Shown here: positions 42,802-51,144 of the stretch, in pieces | Numbering within the stretch: the stretch's first letter is position 1 | Layout of the letters: the number at the start of each line of letters is the position of its first letter | NCBI GenBank assembly: GCA_946040795.1 | Contig: CAMGCK010000004.1 | Location: 1 to 51,144, forward strand | DNA length: 51,144 nucleotides | Origin: an uncultured Lachnospiraceae bacterium | GTDB lineage: Bacteria; Bacillota; Clostridia; Lachnospirales; Lachnospiraceae | Direction: 5' to 3' | Notes under the pieces: generated by a model | What the model was told of the DNA's origin: nothing | Seen by the model: only the letters and a program-made list of their open reading frames with translations | Database searches by the model: none | Translations under genes and position numbers: made by a program

Positions 42802-44250
42802 ATGATAAATAGAAGAGCAGCTGTTTTTGTGCTTGTGGGAGCAGTCATTCTGCTTCTTATGGCAGCTTGCGGGAGAAAAGAGAATCCATCGGCTGAGGTA
42901 TCCAGCATTATTTCATATTCTTCGGAACCGGAGACCACAACGGTGCCTTCTGTGAGTGAAACAAAAGCAGCGACTACGGAAACGGAGCCGAAGACCACGG
43001 AGGAACCCGCGGAAACGGAACCTGCAGAAGTGATGACCCTGTTCATGGGGCGCCCTGCGGCGGATCCTGTGCAGAAGGTCAATGAACGAACCCTGCAGGA
43101 TCCAGCTTCCGGACTCTGTGATGTACTAAAAAGCAAGACGTTCACTTACGGAACGGTGATCCAGATGATTGAAAGCTACGGCATGCCGAAGAAAAACCTT
43201 TACGGCGGCGCGGCTTTTACGGATGAGACCCGCAGTATGCTGTATGCGATGCGGAATCTGGATGAGCTCCGGCAGCACGGATCTTCGGAAAAGAAGGAGA
43301 TCCGGTACGGTATTCTGACGGATAATGCAGATGTTCGGTCGTATCCGACGATGTCCGCAGCCACAGATACCGATGGCGATAAAGAATTTGACGGTTTCCA
43401 GGAGAGCATGCTTCCTCTGGCTTCCGGTGTTCTTATCCTGCATCAGACAGCGGACGGGGCGTGGTCCTTTGTCCAGGGATATAATTATTACGGATGGATC
43501 CGGACGGAGACCATCGGCTTTACGGACGCGGACAGCTTCCGGAAGTACCTGACGGGCGATGATTTCATTGTCACATTAGTTGCCTCCCTGCCGGTGGGCG
43601 GAAAAGATCTCCGGCTGGGTACCGTCATTCCGTATGAATATGCGGGAAACGATGAATTTCTTCTGCTGTTTCCGGAACGGGCGGAGGACGGAACCTTCAA
43701 GACAACGTCCGTACCGCTTTCCGATAACGGACTGGCGTCGGACGGATATCTGCCCTGGTCTCAGGAACTGCTTCTCATGGTTGCGTCCAATCTGATTGGG
43801 ACACCCTATGGATGGGGCGATACCGCTGGAAATTACGACTGTTCCTCGACCATCGGGCTCCTGTACCGGTGTTTTGGCATTTATCTGCCGCGCAATACAT
43901 CGGCCATGAGTCATTTTGGCGGAACGGTTCTGGATGTTTCCTCGCTTACCGAAGAGGAGAAGCTGAAGCGGATGGAAGAGCATCCCGGTGCGATTCTTCT
44001 CATGCCGGGACACGCCATGCTGTACAGTTCTGTGTATTACAAAAATAACGAGGGGACAGAAGCGGATCACTTTGTGATCCACAACACATCCGGTTTCTAC
44101 ACGGATGAAACTGCGGAGGACTTAAGTGAGATCTACTCGGTCACGGAATCCGCGCTTGAAAACATGTTCAGAGCAAACGGAGAGTCGTTTACGGATCGGA
44201 TCCAGACGATTCTGATGTTTGAAGAAAATACGGCTGAGGAAGCCGAATAA
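42802..44250 (+). CDS. Lipoprotein with SH3 domains and NlpC/P60 hydrolase domain
   Basis: A 482-residue predicted lipoprotein: signal segment then LMAAC with Cys23 lipidated. A Thr/Glu-rich low-complexity linker (about 40-75) follows. Two SH3-type domains (about 165-235, RYGILTDNADVRSYPT and FVQGYNYYGWI; then about 245-300) precede an NlpC/P60 domain (about 325-440) with catalytic Cys347 (NYDCSSTIGLL), His404 (PGHAML) and His427 (VIHN). The arrangement resembles the SH3b1-SH3b2-NlpC family of cell-wall endopeptidases. It is a second wall hydrolase of this class besides that at 27306, here fixed by lipid rather than by a helix. alaS starts 14 nt after the stop, so the two share a transcript. 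Confidence 0.9.
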   Translation: MINRRAAVFVLVGAVILLLMAACGRKENPSAEVSSIISYSSEPETTTVPSVSETKAATTETEPKTTEEPAETEPAEVMTLFMGRPAADPVQKVNERTLQDPASGLCDVLKSKTFTYGTVIQMIESYGMPKKNLYGGAAFTDETRSMLYAMRNLDELRQHGSSEKKEIRYGILTDNADVRSYPTMSAATDTDGDKEFDGFQESMLPLASGVLILHQTADGAWSFVQGYNYYGWIRTETIGFTDADSFRKYLTGDDFIVTLVASLPVGGKDLRLGTVIPYEYAGNDEFLLLFPERAEDGTFKTTSVPLSDNGLASDGYLPWSQELLLMVASNLIGTPYGWGDTAGNYDCSSTIGLLYRCFGIYLPRNTSAMSHFGGTVLDVSSLTEEEKLKRMEEHPGAILLMPGHAMLYSSVYYKNNEGTEADHFVIHNTSGFYTDETAEDLSEIYSVTESALENMFRANGESFTDRIQTILMFEENTAEEAE

Positions 44251-44264
44251 ATCAGGGGTTTAAT

Positions 44265-46922
44265 ATGGAAAAATACGGTGTAAACGAACTCAGAAAGATG
44301 TTCCTGGATTACTTTGAAGAGAACGGACATCTGAAAATGAAGAGTTTCTCATTAGTTCCTCATAACGACAACAGCTTACTGATCATCAACTCCGGTATGG
44401 CGCCCTTAAAGCCGTACTTTACCGGACAGGAGATCCCGCCGCGCCGCAGAGTAACGACCTGCCAGAAGTGCATCCGTACCGGTGATATTGAAAACATCGG
44501 TAAGACCGCGCGTCACGGTACGTTCTTTGAAATGCTTGGCAACTTTTCCTTCGGTGATTACTTCAAGAAGGAAGCCATTCACTGGTCCTGGGAATTCTTA
44601 ACAAAGCGCGTCGGCCTGGATCCGGATCGTCTGTATCCGTCCATTTATCAGGATGACGATGAAGCGTTTGAGATCTGGAACAAACAGGAAGGCATTCCGG
44701 CGGAGCGTATTTTCCGTTTCGGCAAGGAAGACAACTTCTGGGAGCACGGTTCCGGTCCCTGCGGTCCCTGTTCAGAGATCTACTACGACCGCGGTGAGAA
44801 ATATGGCTGCGGCAAGCCGGGCTGTACTGTGGGCTGTGACTGCGATCGTTACATGGAAGTATGGAACAACGTATTTTCGCAGTTCAACAATGACGGCAAG
44901 GGCAATTACACCGAACTTGTACAGAAGAACATCGATACCGGTATGGGCCTGGAGCGTCTGGCAGTTGTATGTCAGGACGTGGATTCCCTGTTTGATGTTG
45001 ACACGCTGGCTGCACTGACCAAGCATGTGGGTGAGATCACCGGTGTTCAGTATAAGACCGATGCTAAGGCAGACGTTTCCATCCGTATCATTACCGATCA
45101 TATCCGTTCCGTGACCTTCATGATCTCCGACGGTATCATGCCGTCTAATAACGGACGCGGCTACGTTTTGAGAAGACTGCTCCGCCGCGCGGCTCGTCAC
45201 GGCAGACTTCTGGGCGTTCAGGGAACCTTCCTGGCCGGCCTGTCTGAAACTGTTATCGAGACCTCTAAGGACGGTTACCCGGAACTGGAAGAAAAGAAGG
45301 CCATGATTCTTGCGGTCATTACCGAAGAAGAGAATAAGTTCAATAAGACCATCGACACCGGTCTGGCTATCCTGAACGATCAGATGGCCGCACTGGAAGC
45401 AGAAGGCAAGACTGAGCTTTCCGGCGCCGATGCGTTCAAGTTATATGACACCTACGGATTCCCGCGTGATCTGACCGAGGAGATTCTGGAAGAAAAGGGC
45501 ATGACCATGGATGAAGCCGGCTTTGATGAAGCCATGCAGGCGCAGAAGGTCGCTGCCCGTACCGCAAGAAAGACTTCCAACTACATGGGTAAGGAAGCTT
45601 CTGCATACGATGACATTGAGGCATCCGTAACGTCCAGGTTCGTTGGTTACGATCGTACGGAGAATGAGTCTGAGATCACTGTCCTGGTCAAGAAGGAAGA
45701 TGCTGCAGACTACGGTGAGATCGTCGAGACCCTGGAAGAGGGTGAAGCCGGCACCATCATCGTTCCCGAGACCGTATTCTATGCAACCATGGGCGGTCAG
45801 GAAGGCGATTTTGGTGTAATTGAAAGCGTTTCCGGCGTATTTACTGTCAAGGAGACCGTGAAGCTGCAGGGCGGTAAGATTGCTCATGTGGGTGTTGTGG
45901 AATCCGGCAGCTTTGCGGTTGGTGAAAAGGTTTCCTTAAAGGTTGACAAGTTCAATCGCGCGGCTACCTGTGCAAACCATTCCGCAACGCACCTTCTTCA
46001 GAAGGCACTTCGTGCGGTACTCGGAACGCATGTTGAACAGGCCGGTTCCTTAAATAATGCCGGTCGTCTGCGTTTTGACTTCACGCATTTCCAGGCCATG
46101 ACGCATGATGAGCTGAAGGCTGTTGAGAAGATGGTCAATGATGAGATCCGCGCTGCGCTTCCGGTCATCACGGAGGAGATGGACATCGAATCCGCAAAGA
46201 AGAAGGGCGCAATGGCACTCTTCGGTGAGAAGTACGGCGATACCGTCCGCGTAGTGTCCATGGGCGATTTCTCCGTTGAATTCTGCGGCGGTACTCATGT
46301 TAAGAACACGGCGGACATTATGACCTTCAAGATCCTGTCCGAGGCCGGTGTTGCAGCAGGTGTTCGCCGTATTGAAGCCATCACTGCTGAGAATGTCATG
46401 AACTACTATGAGAATCTGGAAATTGAGTTCCAGGAGGCAGCAGCAGTTGTTAAGGCTTCTCCGGCACAGCTGAAGGCACGTCTTGCCACCATGACCGCTG
46501 AAATGAAGGAACTCCAGTCTGAAAACGAAAAGCTGAAGGCTGAGATCGCGAAGAATCAGGCCGGCGACATCCTCTCCAAGGCTCAGGATGTAAACGGCGT
46601 ACAGGTTCTTGCGGCTCGCATGGACAACATCGACATGAACGAACTTCGCAATCTGGGCGACTCTTTGAAGGAGAAGCTTGGCGATGCAGTCGTTGTTCTG
46701 GCATCTGTTGCGGATGGCAAGGTTACCCTGATGGCAACTGCAACCGACAGCGCGATCAAGAAGGGCGCTCATGCCGGCAACCTGATCAAGGCCATTGCAG
46801 GTCTTGTAGGAGGCGGCGGTGGTGGCCGTCCGAATATGGCTCAGGCAGGCGGTAAGAATCCGGCCGGTACGGATGAAGCGCTTGAGAAGGCCGTTGAAGT
46901 GCTGAAGGAGCAGATCCAGTAA
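44265..46922 (+). CDS. alaS: Alanyl-tRNA synthetase
   Basis: This 885-residue class II synthetase charges tRNA-Ala. The N-terminal catalytic core has SGMAPLKPYF (motif 2-type) and the class II motifs, followed by the tRNA recognition domain. The editing domain has the zinc ligands HSATH (HxxxH) and CGGTH. The C-terminal C-Ala domain includes a coiled coil (about 730-790, ELQSENEKLKAEIAK) and a glycine-rich loop GGGGGGRPNMAQAGG. Length is typical. CAGGGG precedes ATG 44265. Its frequent optimised codons suggest high expression. Transcription probably ends in or near the long palindrome at 46956-47135. Confidence 0.96.
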   Translation: MEKYGVNELRKMFLDYFEENGHLKMKSFSLVPHNDNSLLIINSGMAPLKPYFTGQEIPPRRRVTTCQKCIRTGDIENIGKTARHGTFFEMLGNFSFGDYFKKEAIHWSWEFLTKRVGLDPDRLYPSIYQDDDEAFEIWNKQEGIPAERIFRFGKEDNFWEHGSGPCGPCSEIYYDRGEKYGCGKPGCTVGCDCDRYMEVWNNVFSQFNNDGKGNYTELVQKNIDTGMGLERLAVVCQDVDSLFDVDTLAALTKHVGEITGVQYKTDAKADVSIRIITDHIRSVTFMISDGIMPSNNGRGYVLRRLLRRAARHGRLLGVQGTFLAGLSETVIETSKDGYPELEEKKAMILAVITEEENKFNKTIDTGLAILNDQMAALEAEGKTELSGADAFKLYDTYGFPRDLTEEILEEKGMTMDEAGFDEAMQAQKVAARTARKTSNYMGKEASAYDDIEASVTSRFVGYDRTENESEITVLVKKEDAADYGEIVETLEEGEAGTIIVPETVFYATMGGQEGDFGVIESVSGVFTVKETVKLQGGKIAHVGVVESGSFAVGEKVSLKVDKFNRAATCANHSATHLLQKALRAVLGTHVEQAGSLNNAGRLRFDFTHFQAMTHDELKAVEKMVNDEIRAALPVITEEMDIESAKKKGAMALFGEKYGDTVRVVSMGDFSVEFCGGTHVKNTADIMTFKILSEAGVAAGVRRIEAITAENVMNYYENLEIEFQEAAAVVKASPAQLKARLATMTAEMKELQSENEKLKAEIAKNQAGDILSKAQDVNGVQVLAARMDNIDMNELRNLGDSLKEKLGDAVVVLASVADGKVTLMATATDSAIKKGAHAGNLIKAIAGLVGGGGGGRPNMAQAGGKNPAGTDEALEKAVEVLKEQIQ

Positions 46923-46955
46923 GGCCTGCTTTCAGACCTAAAAAATAACAAGATC

Positions 46956-47135
46956 TATCAGGCATATTGATATCCTTATATGCTGACGCTGCGTTGCCTG
47001 TTCACTGCAAGCTGCTTTTTCCGCATCCTCTCCGCACAAACTCGCAGAAAACTGTATGGTTTTCTTCTCAAACAGTGTGCCCGAGGATGCGGCAAGCCTG
47101 CAGTTCACGACGGCAGCCTCGCTGAATGCCTGATA
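46956..47135. repeat. 180-bp imperfect palindrome after alaS
   Basis: The ends TATCAGGCAT (46956-46965) and ATGCCTGATA (47126-47135) are perfect inverted copies. Inner matched blocks include CCGCATCCTC (47021-47030) with GAGGATGCGG (47083-47092), the CTGCA/TGCAG pair near 47005 and 47098, GCACA/TGTGC and AGAAAAC (47046-47052) with GTTTTCT (47059-47065). The left arm has about 20 extra bases (46966-46983). It has no open frame and no long T tail. A decayed MITE-type element, a large RNA hairpin or a dispersed intergenic repeat is possible. It fills most of the 242-nt gap. Confidence 0.75.
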
Positions 47136-47164
47136 TTTACTAAAATCTATTGAAAGAGGAACGT

Positions 47165-47767
47165 ATGGCTGAAGTCACCACATCCACTCTCAAATTTAAA
47201 AATACCATTACCAAGGGCCACTACGGCTACCTGCGCGTCCGGAAACTCAAGCTTCTCATCGGCGCATGCGTTCTGCTCCTCGGTATTATTGGCCTCATGA
47301 TCATCAACTGGGTCGTGTTCAAGACGAACAAGACCTGGCTCTCCATTTTCGCGGCTCTTTCCGCCATCCCAATGGCCATGGAATTTGCCACCTTCTTCTC
47401 CATCGCCAAATTCAAGCAGCGCCCGGAGGAGGAGTACGATGAAATCACCGAACTCACCGGAAACGGCGTACTGGATTGTGAGATCATTGTTGCAAACCCG
47501 AACGGTCCGTCCTTTGAATTCCCTTATGTTTATATTCATGAAACCGGCATTTACGCGTTTTCACCGAATAAGAAGCTGGACATTCATGCCACGGAAGACT
47601 ATGTTCGGAATTATCTCAGACTTAATAAATGCGACGGTCCTATGACAATCTACGTGGACATGAAAGTGTTCAAGAACAGACTGAAAAATCTGGAACCCTC
47701 CGATCGTGAAGCCTGCAGTGAATACATGCTGGAGCAGGAGGGAATCATCCGAGCCATTGCAACGTAA
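47165..47767 (+). CDS. Small membrane protein of unknown function
   Basis: A 200-residue protein not recognised. A short polar N terminus is followed by two transmembrane helices (about residues 30-50, KLLIGACVLLLGIIGLMIIN, and 58-80, WLSIFAALSAIPMAMEFATF) and a soluble C-terminal part of about 115 residues with mixed strands and helices (PYVYIHETGIYAFSPNKKLD). The C-terminal part could be cytosolic by the positive-inside rule, but orientation is not certain. Start ATG 47165 follows GAGGA; a GTG or ATG at 47150 would add five residues and overlap the ribosome site. It lies 29 nt after the palindrome and 100 nt before a pseudouridine synthase gene. No role is proposed. Confidence 0.75.
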   Translation: MAEVTTSTLKFKNTITKGHYGYLRVRKLKLLIGACVLLLGIIGLMIINWVVFKTNKTWLSIFAALSAIPMAMEFATFFSIAKFKQRPEEEYDEITELTGNGVLDCEIIVANPNGPSFEFPYVYIHETGIYAFSPNKKLDIHATEDYVRNYLRLNKCDGPMTIYVDMKVFKNRLKNLEPSDREACSEYMLEQEGIIRAIAT

Positions 47768-47867
47768 CGATCCGAAGAAGACAGCAGGGAATTGATCCGG
47801 GCCGAGAGATAAACTCGGGCGATATTCCCGAAATCAACGGAAACGTACTGATCAAGGCGGGAGAATT

Positions 47868-48809
47868 ATGTTTGAAATTACCCTGGGCGTGAACCAGTCA
47901 AACCAGCGGTTTGACAAGGTGCTGCAGAAGCATCTTCGGGAAGCGCCGAAAAGCTTTATATACAAAATGCTTCGCAAGAAGAACATCACGCTGAATAAGC
48001 AGAAGGCCATCGGCAATGAGATCACGGTCGCAGGTGATACCGTTCAGTTCTTTCTTTCCGAAGAAACCTATAATAAAATGCGCGGTGATGGCCGTGAAGT
48101 GATTTCCGGATCACCGGATTTTCCGGAAATTCCGATCCTGTATGAGGACAATGATGTTTGCGTTTTTGTGAAGCCTGCCGGCATTCTGTCGCAGAAGGCG
48201 GTGGAATCGGATTATTCGGTCAATGAATGGATCGTCTGGCACGCCGTTGAAAAAGGCATCATATCCGATTCGAAATTTGAGGTGTTCAGACCGTCGGTGT
48301 GCAATCGACTTGACCGGAATACGGGCGGAATCATGGTTGCAGGACTGTCTGAAAAAGGACTGCAGGTTCTGTCGGAAATGTTCCGCGAACGCACGGTAAA
48401 AAAATATTATTACGCGCTGGTGAAGGGCCGTGTAACGGAACCCCGTGAGATCCGCGGATATCTGAAAAAGGATGAGCGGACCAATCAGGTACAGATCTTC
48501 GGATTTCCGGCACCCGACGCGAAACCGATCCATACAAAGTATGAACCGCTGAAGGTCTACAAGGACCGTACGCTGCTGAAGGTCCATCTTCTTACCGGAA
48601 GAAGCCATCAGATCCGCGCGCATCTCGCGTCCATCGGCCATCCGATCCTGGGCGACCCGAAGTACGGCGATACGCACTTCAACATGGATTACAACATGTT
48701 CATGCAGTGTCTGTTTTCGTATCGTACGGAGTTTCCGGAGACGGTGGAGCTGCCGGGCATCAGCGGCAAAGTCGTGGAAGCGCCGATTCCGAAGAACTGG
48801 CCGGTGTAA
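47868..48809 (+). CDS. RluA-family pseudouridine synthase
   Basis: The 313-residue protein starts with an S4-type RNA-binding domain (about 10-65; QRFDKVLQKHLREAPKSF) and continues with an RluA/RluD catalytic domain. The catalytic Asp lies in NRLDRNTGG (about residue 147), a form of the usual HRLDxxTSG. LLTGRSHQIRAHLASIGHPI-like and GDPKYG are also typical. The target is probably a uridine of 23S rRNA, but which one is not readable from sequence. CGGGAGAA precedes ATG 47868. recU follows after about 43 nt. Confidence 0.92.
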   Translation: MFEITLGVNQSNQRFDKVLQKHLREAPKSFIYKMLRKKNITLNKQKAIGNEITVAGDTVQFFLSEETYNKMRGDGREVISGSPDFPEIPILYEDNDVCVFVKPAGILSQKAVESDYSVNEWIVWHAVEKGIISDSKFEVFRPSVCNRLDRNTGGIMVAGLSEKGLQVLSEMFRERTVKKYYYALVKGRVTEPREIRGYLKKDERTNQVQIFGFPAPDAKPIHTKYEPLKVYKDRTLLKVHLLTGRSHQIRAHLASIGHPILGDPKYGDTHFNMDYNMFMQCLFSYRTEFPETVELPGISGKVVEAPIPKNWPV

Positions 48810-48852
48810 ATGCGAAAATTGAGCAGTTGGATGCGGACAGGAGGATGATAAT

Positions 48853-49386
48853 ATGGCGACCTGGGGAAGCCGGGGCCTCCGCGGATCCGCGCTGGAGGAA
48901 ATAATCAATTACACAAATGAGGACTATCGGTCCCGGAATCTGGCGCTTGTTCAAAAGGTTCCCACGCCGATCACGCCCATAAACATTGACCAGCAGACGC
49001 GTCACATTACGCTGGCATATTTTGATCAGCAGTCCACCGTTGACTACATCGGCGTGGTGCAGGGCGTTCCCGTCTGTTTTGATGCCAAGGAGTGTCAGAC
49101 GGACACATTTCCCCTTGCAAACGTCCATGAACATCAGGTGCATTTCATGGAGGACTGGGAAAAGCAGGACGGTATCGCGTTTCTCCTGCTGTATTATACA
49201 ACGCGGCAGGAGGCCTATTATCTGCCGTTCCGGGATCTGAAATTTTTCTGGGACCGCATGCAGAACGGTGGGCGGAAAAGTTTCCGGTTTGAGGAAATCG
49301 ACAAGAATTATAAAGTAAACCTGAAGAACGGCGTGTACCTTCATTATCTGGAGGCGCTGCAGCTGGATCTGGTGGGAAGAGAATAA
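48853..49386 (+). CDS. recU: Holliday junction resolvase RecU
   Basis: This 177-residue nuclease resolves four-way junctions in Firmicutes, replacing RuvC. It aligns in motif order with RecU: the N-terminal LEEIINYTNEDYRSRN, VPTPI, the active-site segment STVDYIGVVQGVPVCFDAKE (Asp64, Asp77, Glu80, Lys79) and VHEHQVHFMEDW. Length is near the usual 200. AGGAGG lies 8-10 nt before ATG 48853. Together with RuvAB (35929-37653) the window encodes a complete branch-migration and resolution set. The gene is followed by the start of a polysaccharide-type locus after 14 nt. Confidence 0.9.
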   Translation: MATWGSRGLRGSALEEIINYTNEDYRSRNLALVQKVPTPITPINIDQQTRHITLAYFDQQSTVDYIGVVQGVPVCFDAKECQTDTFPLANVHEHQVHFMEDWEKQDGIAFLLLYYTTRQEAYYLPFRDLKFFWDRMQNGGRKSFRFEEIDKNYKVNLKNGVYLHYLEALQLDLVGRE

Positions 49387-49400
49387 AAGGAGAGAAGACA

Positions 49401-50828
49401 ATGAATCAGAACGTTGAACGTGAAATTGACATCAAAGATTTGATCTTACACATTCTTTTACAGTGGAAATGGATGCTTTTGGCGATGGTTATTGGAGCCG
49501 TTTTATTGGGGGCGTTTTCTGTTGTTAAGAATAAAAAAGCTATTGAAAGCCAAAAAGCTGCTATTTCTGTAGAGCAGATAAGAGAAGAGTGCACGGTAGA
49601 GCAGGTTGAAGCGGCAGAGTTAGCGTACACAGTGTATTTGAAACAAGAACTCCTGGTCAACGACTTAAAAGATTACATTAACGAGTCCATCATCATGAAC
49701 ATCGATCCGAGTGAGACGTGTGTCATTAAAGATGTGTATTTGTCTACAGCAAGTGCAGGTGAAGAACCTTTTGAAATTAATAATTTGAATCGTGTCTTTG
49801 AAAATATCCTATATTCAGATGCAGTTACCGAAGAAATCAAAACAGCGCTAGAATGTGATGCTGAAGGTCGATTTATCCACGAAATGTACTGGATCAATGA
49901 AAGCGAAGACTATGAACTTACAAAAGAATACGGCGGTTCTGTCTTTGTAGTCACAATCATGGCAGGAACTACAGATGATGCACAGAAAATTTCTGAAATT
50001 ACAAGAAAGAGCATCGGTGAGTCCAACGTTGATAAAATGGGTATGGATGAGGTTGCATTTATTAACTCCAGTATGGAAACGGGGTATGATTCTTTGCTTG
50101 CTAAAACTCAAATGGAGAATTTGAATAAGTACAGCGAGGCAAAGACAAAGTTGGATACAGTAGTCAATAAGCACAGTGATCTTACTGGAAAGGCAGCAGA
50201 GCTGTTTGATGCACTTGTTAAAACAGAGGTGACAGAAGATAAAGGTAGTGAAAGTTACAGCATTGGAACTCTCATTTCTAAGAAATATATACTTTTAGGT
50301 GCCGTAGTCGGAATTATTCTGGTGGCAGGAATTTATGCGTTTATTTATATTCTTTCCGGAACTTTAAAGAAGGCGGAAGAACTCAGTGATTATTTTGGAT
50401 TGAGAGTAATCGATACTGTATGGACTGAGAAGAAGATGGATGTGTTAAGCAAGAAACTTGTTAAAGTGTTCAATAAAGTTAATGACAGTGATAAGTATTC
50501 TGCAAAAAGAGAGTATATTCTGTCTGTTGTAAAGTTACTGTCAGAGCGTCAAAACTGTAAGAAATTGTATATTACAAGTAGTGATGGCAGTAAGGATCTG
50601 CAGATGATCATGCAGGATTTGGGTTCTGAAATTGAAAAGTATGGAATGGAGGCTGTATCAGGATTAGAGGTATACAAGAATGCAGATGAAGTAAAGAAGT
50701 GTATGGATTCTGATGCAGTTATTCTGGTCGAGAAGAGCGGAAACTCCAAAATTGACAATATTCAGGCGGAAATGAAAATTTTGGAGATGAGTAATAAACC
50801 TGTGCTGGGGTGTGTGGTGGTTGAATAA
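49401..50828 (+). CDS. Wzz/CpsC-like polysaccharide co-polymerase with P-loop-less cytosolic domain
   Basis: A 475-residue membrane protein. Transmembrane helices lie at about 23-43 and 296-318, enclosing an extracellular helical region of about 250 residues with a Wzz-type layout, which controls length of surface polysaccharide in the related family. The cytosolic tail (319-475) resembles the BY-kinase (CpsD/CapB) fold: KKLYITSSDGSKD replaces the Walker A segment, without GK-S/T, and DAVILVEKSGN plus LGCVVVE match the last strands. It is therefore probably not an active tyrosine kinase itself. AAGGAG precedes ATG 49401. AT-rich codon use contrasts with the genes to the left and continues to the edge. 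Confidence 0.78.
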   Translation: MNQNVEREIDIKDLILHILLQWKWMLLAMVIGAVLLGAFSVVKNKKAIESQKAAISVEQIREECTVEQVEAAELAYTVYLKQELLVNDLKDYINESIIMNIDPSETCVIKDVYLSTASAGEEPFEINNLNRVFENILYSDAVTEEIKTALECDAEGRFIHEMYWINESEDYELTKEYGGSVFVVTIMAGTTDDAQKISEITRKSIGESNVDKMGMDEVAFINSSMETGYDSLLAKTQMENLNKYSEAKTKLDTVVNKHSDLTGKAAELFDALVKTEVTEDKGSESYSIGTLISKKYILLGAVVGIILVAGIYAFIYILSGTLKKAEELSDYFGLRVIDTVWTEKKMDVLSKKLVKVFNKVNDSDKYSAKREYILSVVKLLSERQNCKKLYITSSDGSKDLQMIMQDLGSEIEKYGMEAVSGLEVYKNADEVKKCMDSDAVILVEKSGNSKIDNIQAEMKILEMSNKPVLGCVVVE

Positions 50829-50913
50829 AGGAGGAGCAGAGTTCGTAGAAAACTCTGAAGGGAATTATTCGACTTGATGATACCAGAAAGTAAGTATTAT
50901 ATTTAGAGAATCT

Positions 50914-50950
50914 AAGCCCGGTGATTGTATGTGAAATACAGGTCGGGCTT
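50914..50950 (+). promoter_or_regulatory. Leader hairpin between the Wzz-like gene and the glycosyltransferase
   Basis: AAGCCCG (50914-50920) pairs with CGGGCTT (50944-50950); inside, TGTAT/ATACA pairs further. The T run after it is weak, so termination is uncertain. A smaller stem AGAGTT/AACTCT lies upstream near 50838-50856. The 166-nt gap otherwise holds no gene. Confidence 0.5.
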
Positions 50951-50994
50951 TGATGGTAGATTGAAATCGATATGAATAAATAGAGGACTCAGAG

Positions 50995-51066
50995 ATGCAA
51001 CATGTATTTTTAGTTGGTGCGAAGTCGTTAGGAACTTATGGTGGATACGAGACGTTCATTAATTAG
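50995..51066 (+). pseudogene. Truncated DUF1972-type glycosyltransferase start
   Basis: ATG 50995 opens MQHVFLVGAKSLGTYGGYETFIN, which closely fits the N terminus of DUF1972-containing glycosyltransferases (rhamnosyltransferase-type, typically VGAKSIGxYGGYETF). After 23 codons, it stops at TAG 51064-51066, where relatives continue with the rest of a domain of about 170 residues. The following 78 bases to the window edge do not continue that sequence in another frame by eye. A small insertion or an insertion-sequence end at about 51063 is the simplest explanation, but the edge prevents confirmation. It would take part in assembling a surface polysaccharide with the adjacent Wzz-like protein. 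Confidence 0.6.
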
Positions 51067-51144
51067 TTACTAAGACTTCCCATACCTAGAATGGGCTTCG
51101 CACCTTGAAAATTCAATACTTCAGCTAACAAAATAGCAATTTAT

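Overview
The window looks like a chromosomal segment of a Gram-positive anaerobe of the class Clostridia, most likely a Lachnospiraceae-type Firmicute. The basis is gene content and order: priA-def-fmt-rsmB-rlmN-PP2C-PASTA kinase-rsgA-rpe, cmk followed by an IspH-ribosomal S1 fusion, RecU beside RuvAB, several NlpC/P60 proteins with SH3-like domains, YitT, and AGGAGG-type ribosome sites with 17-bp-spaced sigma-A-like promoters. This placement is inference; no database was searched. Most of the window reads as moderately GC-rich with almost all genes on the + strand. Two islands are clearly AT-richer: the secreted protease at 2083-3291 and the polysaccharide-type genes from 49401 to the right edge.

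Layout. 1-6250 is accessory or decaying: a truncated acyltransferase, a tRNA-Glu(CUC) gene with its own promoter and terminator, upp, a secreted trypsin-like protease followed by a lipoprotein with an FKBP-like segment, and two broken genes (a regulator with an HTH and a TPR-like tail, and an MFS transporter). 6356-18556 is one long housekeeping operon for replication restart, N-formyl-methionine metabolism, rRNA methylation, PP2C/PASTA kinase signalling, ribosome-assembly GTPase, Rpe and a parvulin-like lipoprotein, closed by a terminator. 18727-25736 holds comEA and comEC, separated by a response regulator, a histidine kinase and a GerMN-domain lipoprotein, then holA. 25768-33674 carries a Mur ligase, an SH3-NlpC/P60 hydrolase, a rhomboid-like membrane protein with a Cys/His tail, a BaiN-type flavoprotein, cmk and the IspH-S1 fusion, ending in a strong terminator. 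33706-35668 is the only minus-strand protein-coding block (YitT and a YprB-type nuclease), divergent from ruvAB. 35929-42722 has ruvA, ruvB, a U32 protein, an FtsW/RodA-family protein and a class B PBP. 42737-46922 has a lipoprotein NlpC/P60 and alaS, followed by a 180-bp imperfect palindrome. 47165-49386 has a small membrane protein, an RluA-family pseudouridine synthase and RecU. The right edge begins an apparent surface-polysaccharide locus: a Wzz/CpsC-like protein with a P-loop-less cytosolic tail, then a glycosyltransferase cut short after 23 codons.

Most unusual points: the two-component system plus GerMN lipoprotein placed between comEA and comEC, resembling the actinobacterial MtrA-MtrB-LpqB trio; an S1 start site with a near-perfect Shine-Dalgarno inside the ispH-S1 fusion; two genes whose -10 boxes lie exactly 7 nt before the ATG, suggesting leaderless mRNAs; a hairpin that shortens the SD-to-ATG distance of comEC; the long palindrome after alaS; and a protease-lipoprotein pair of foreign composition.
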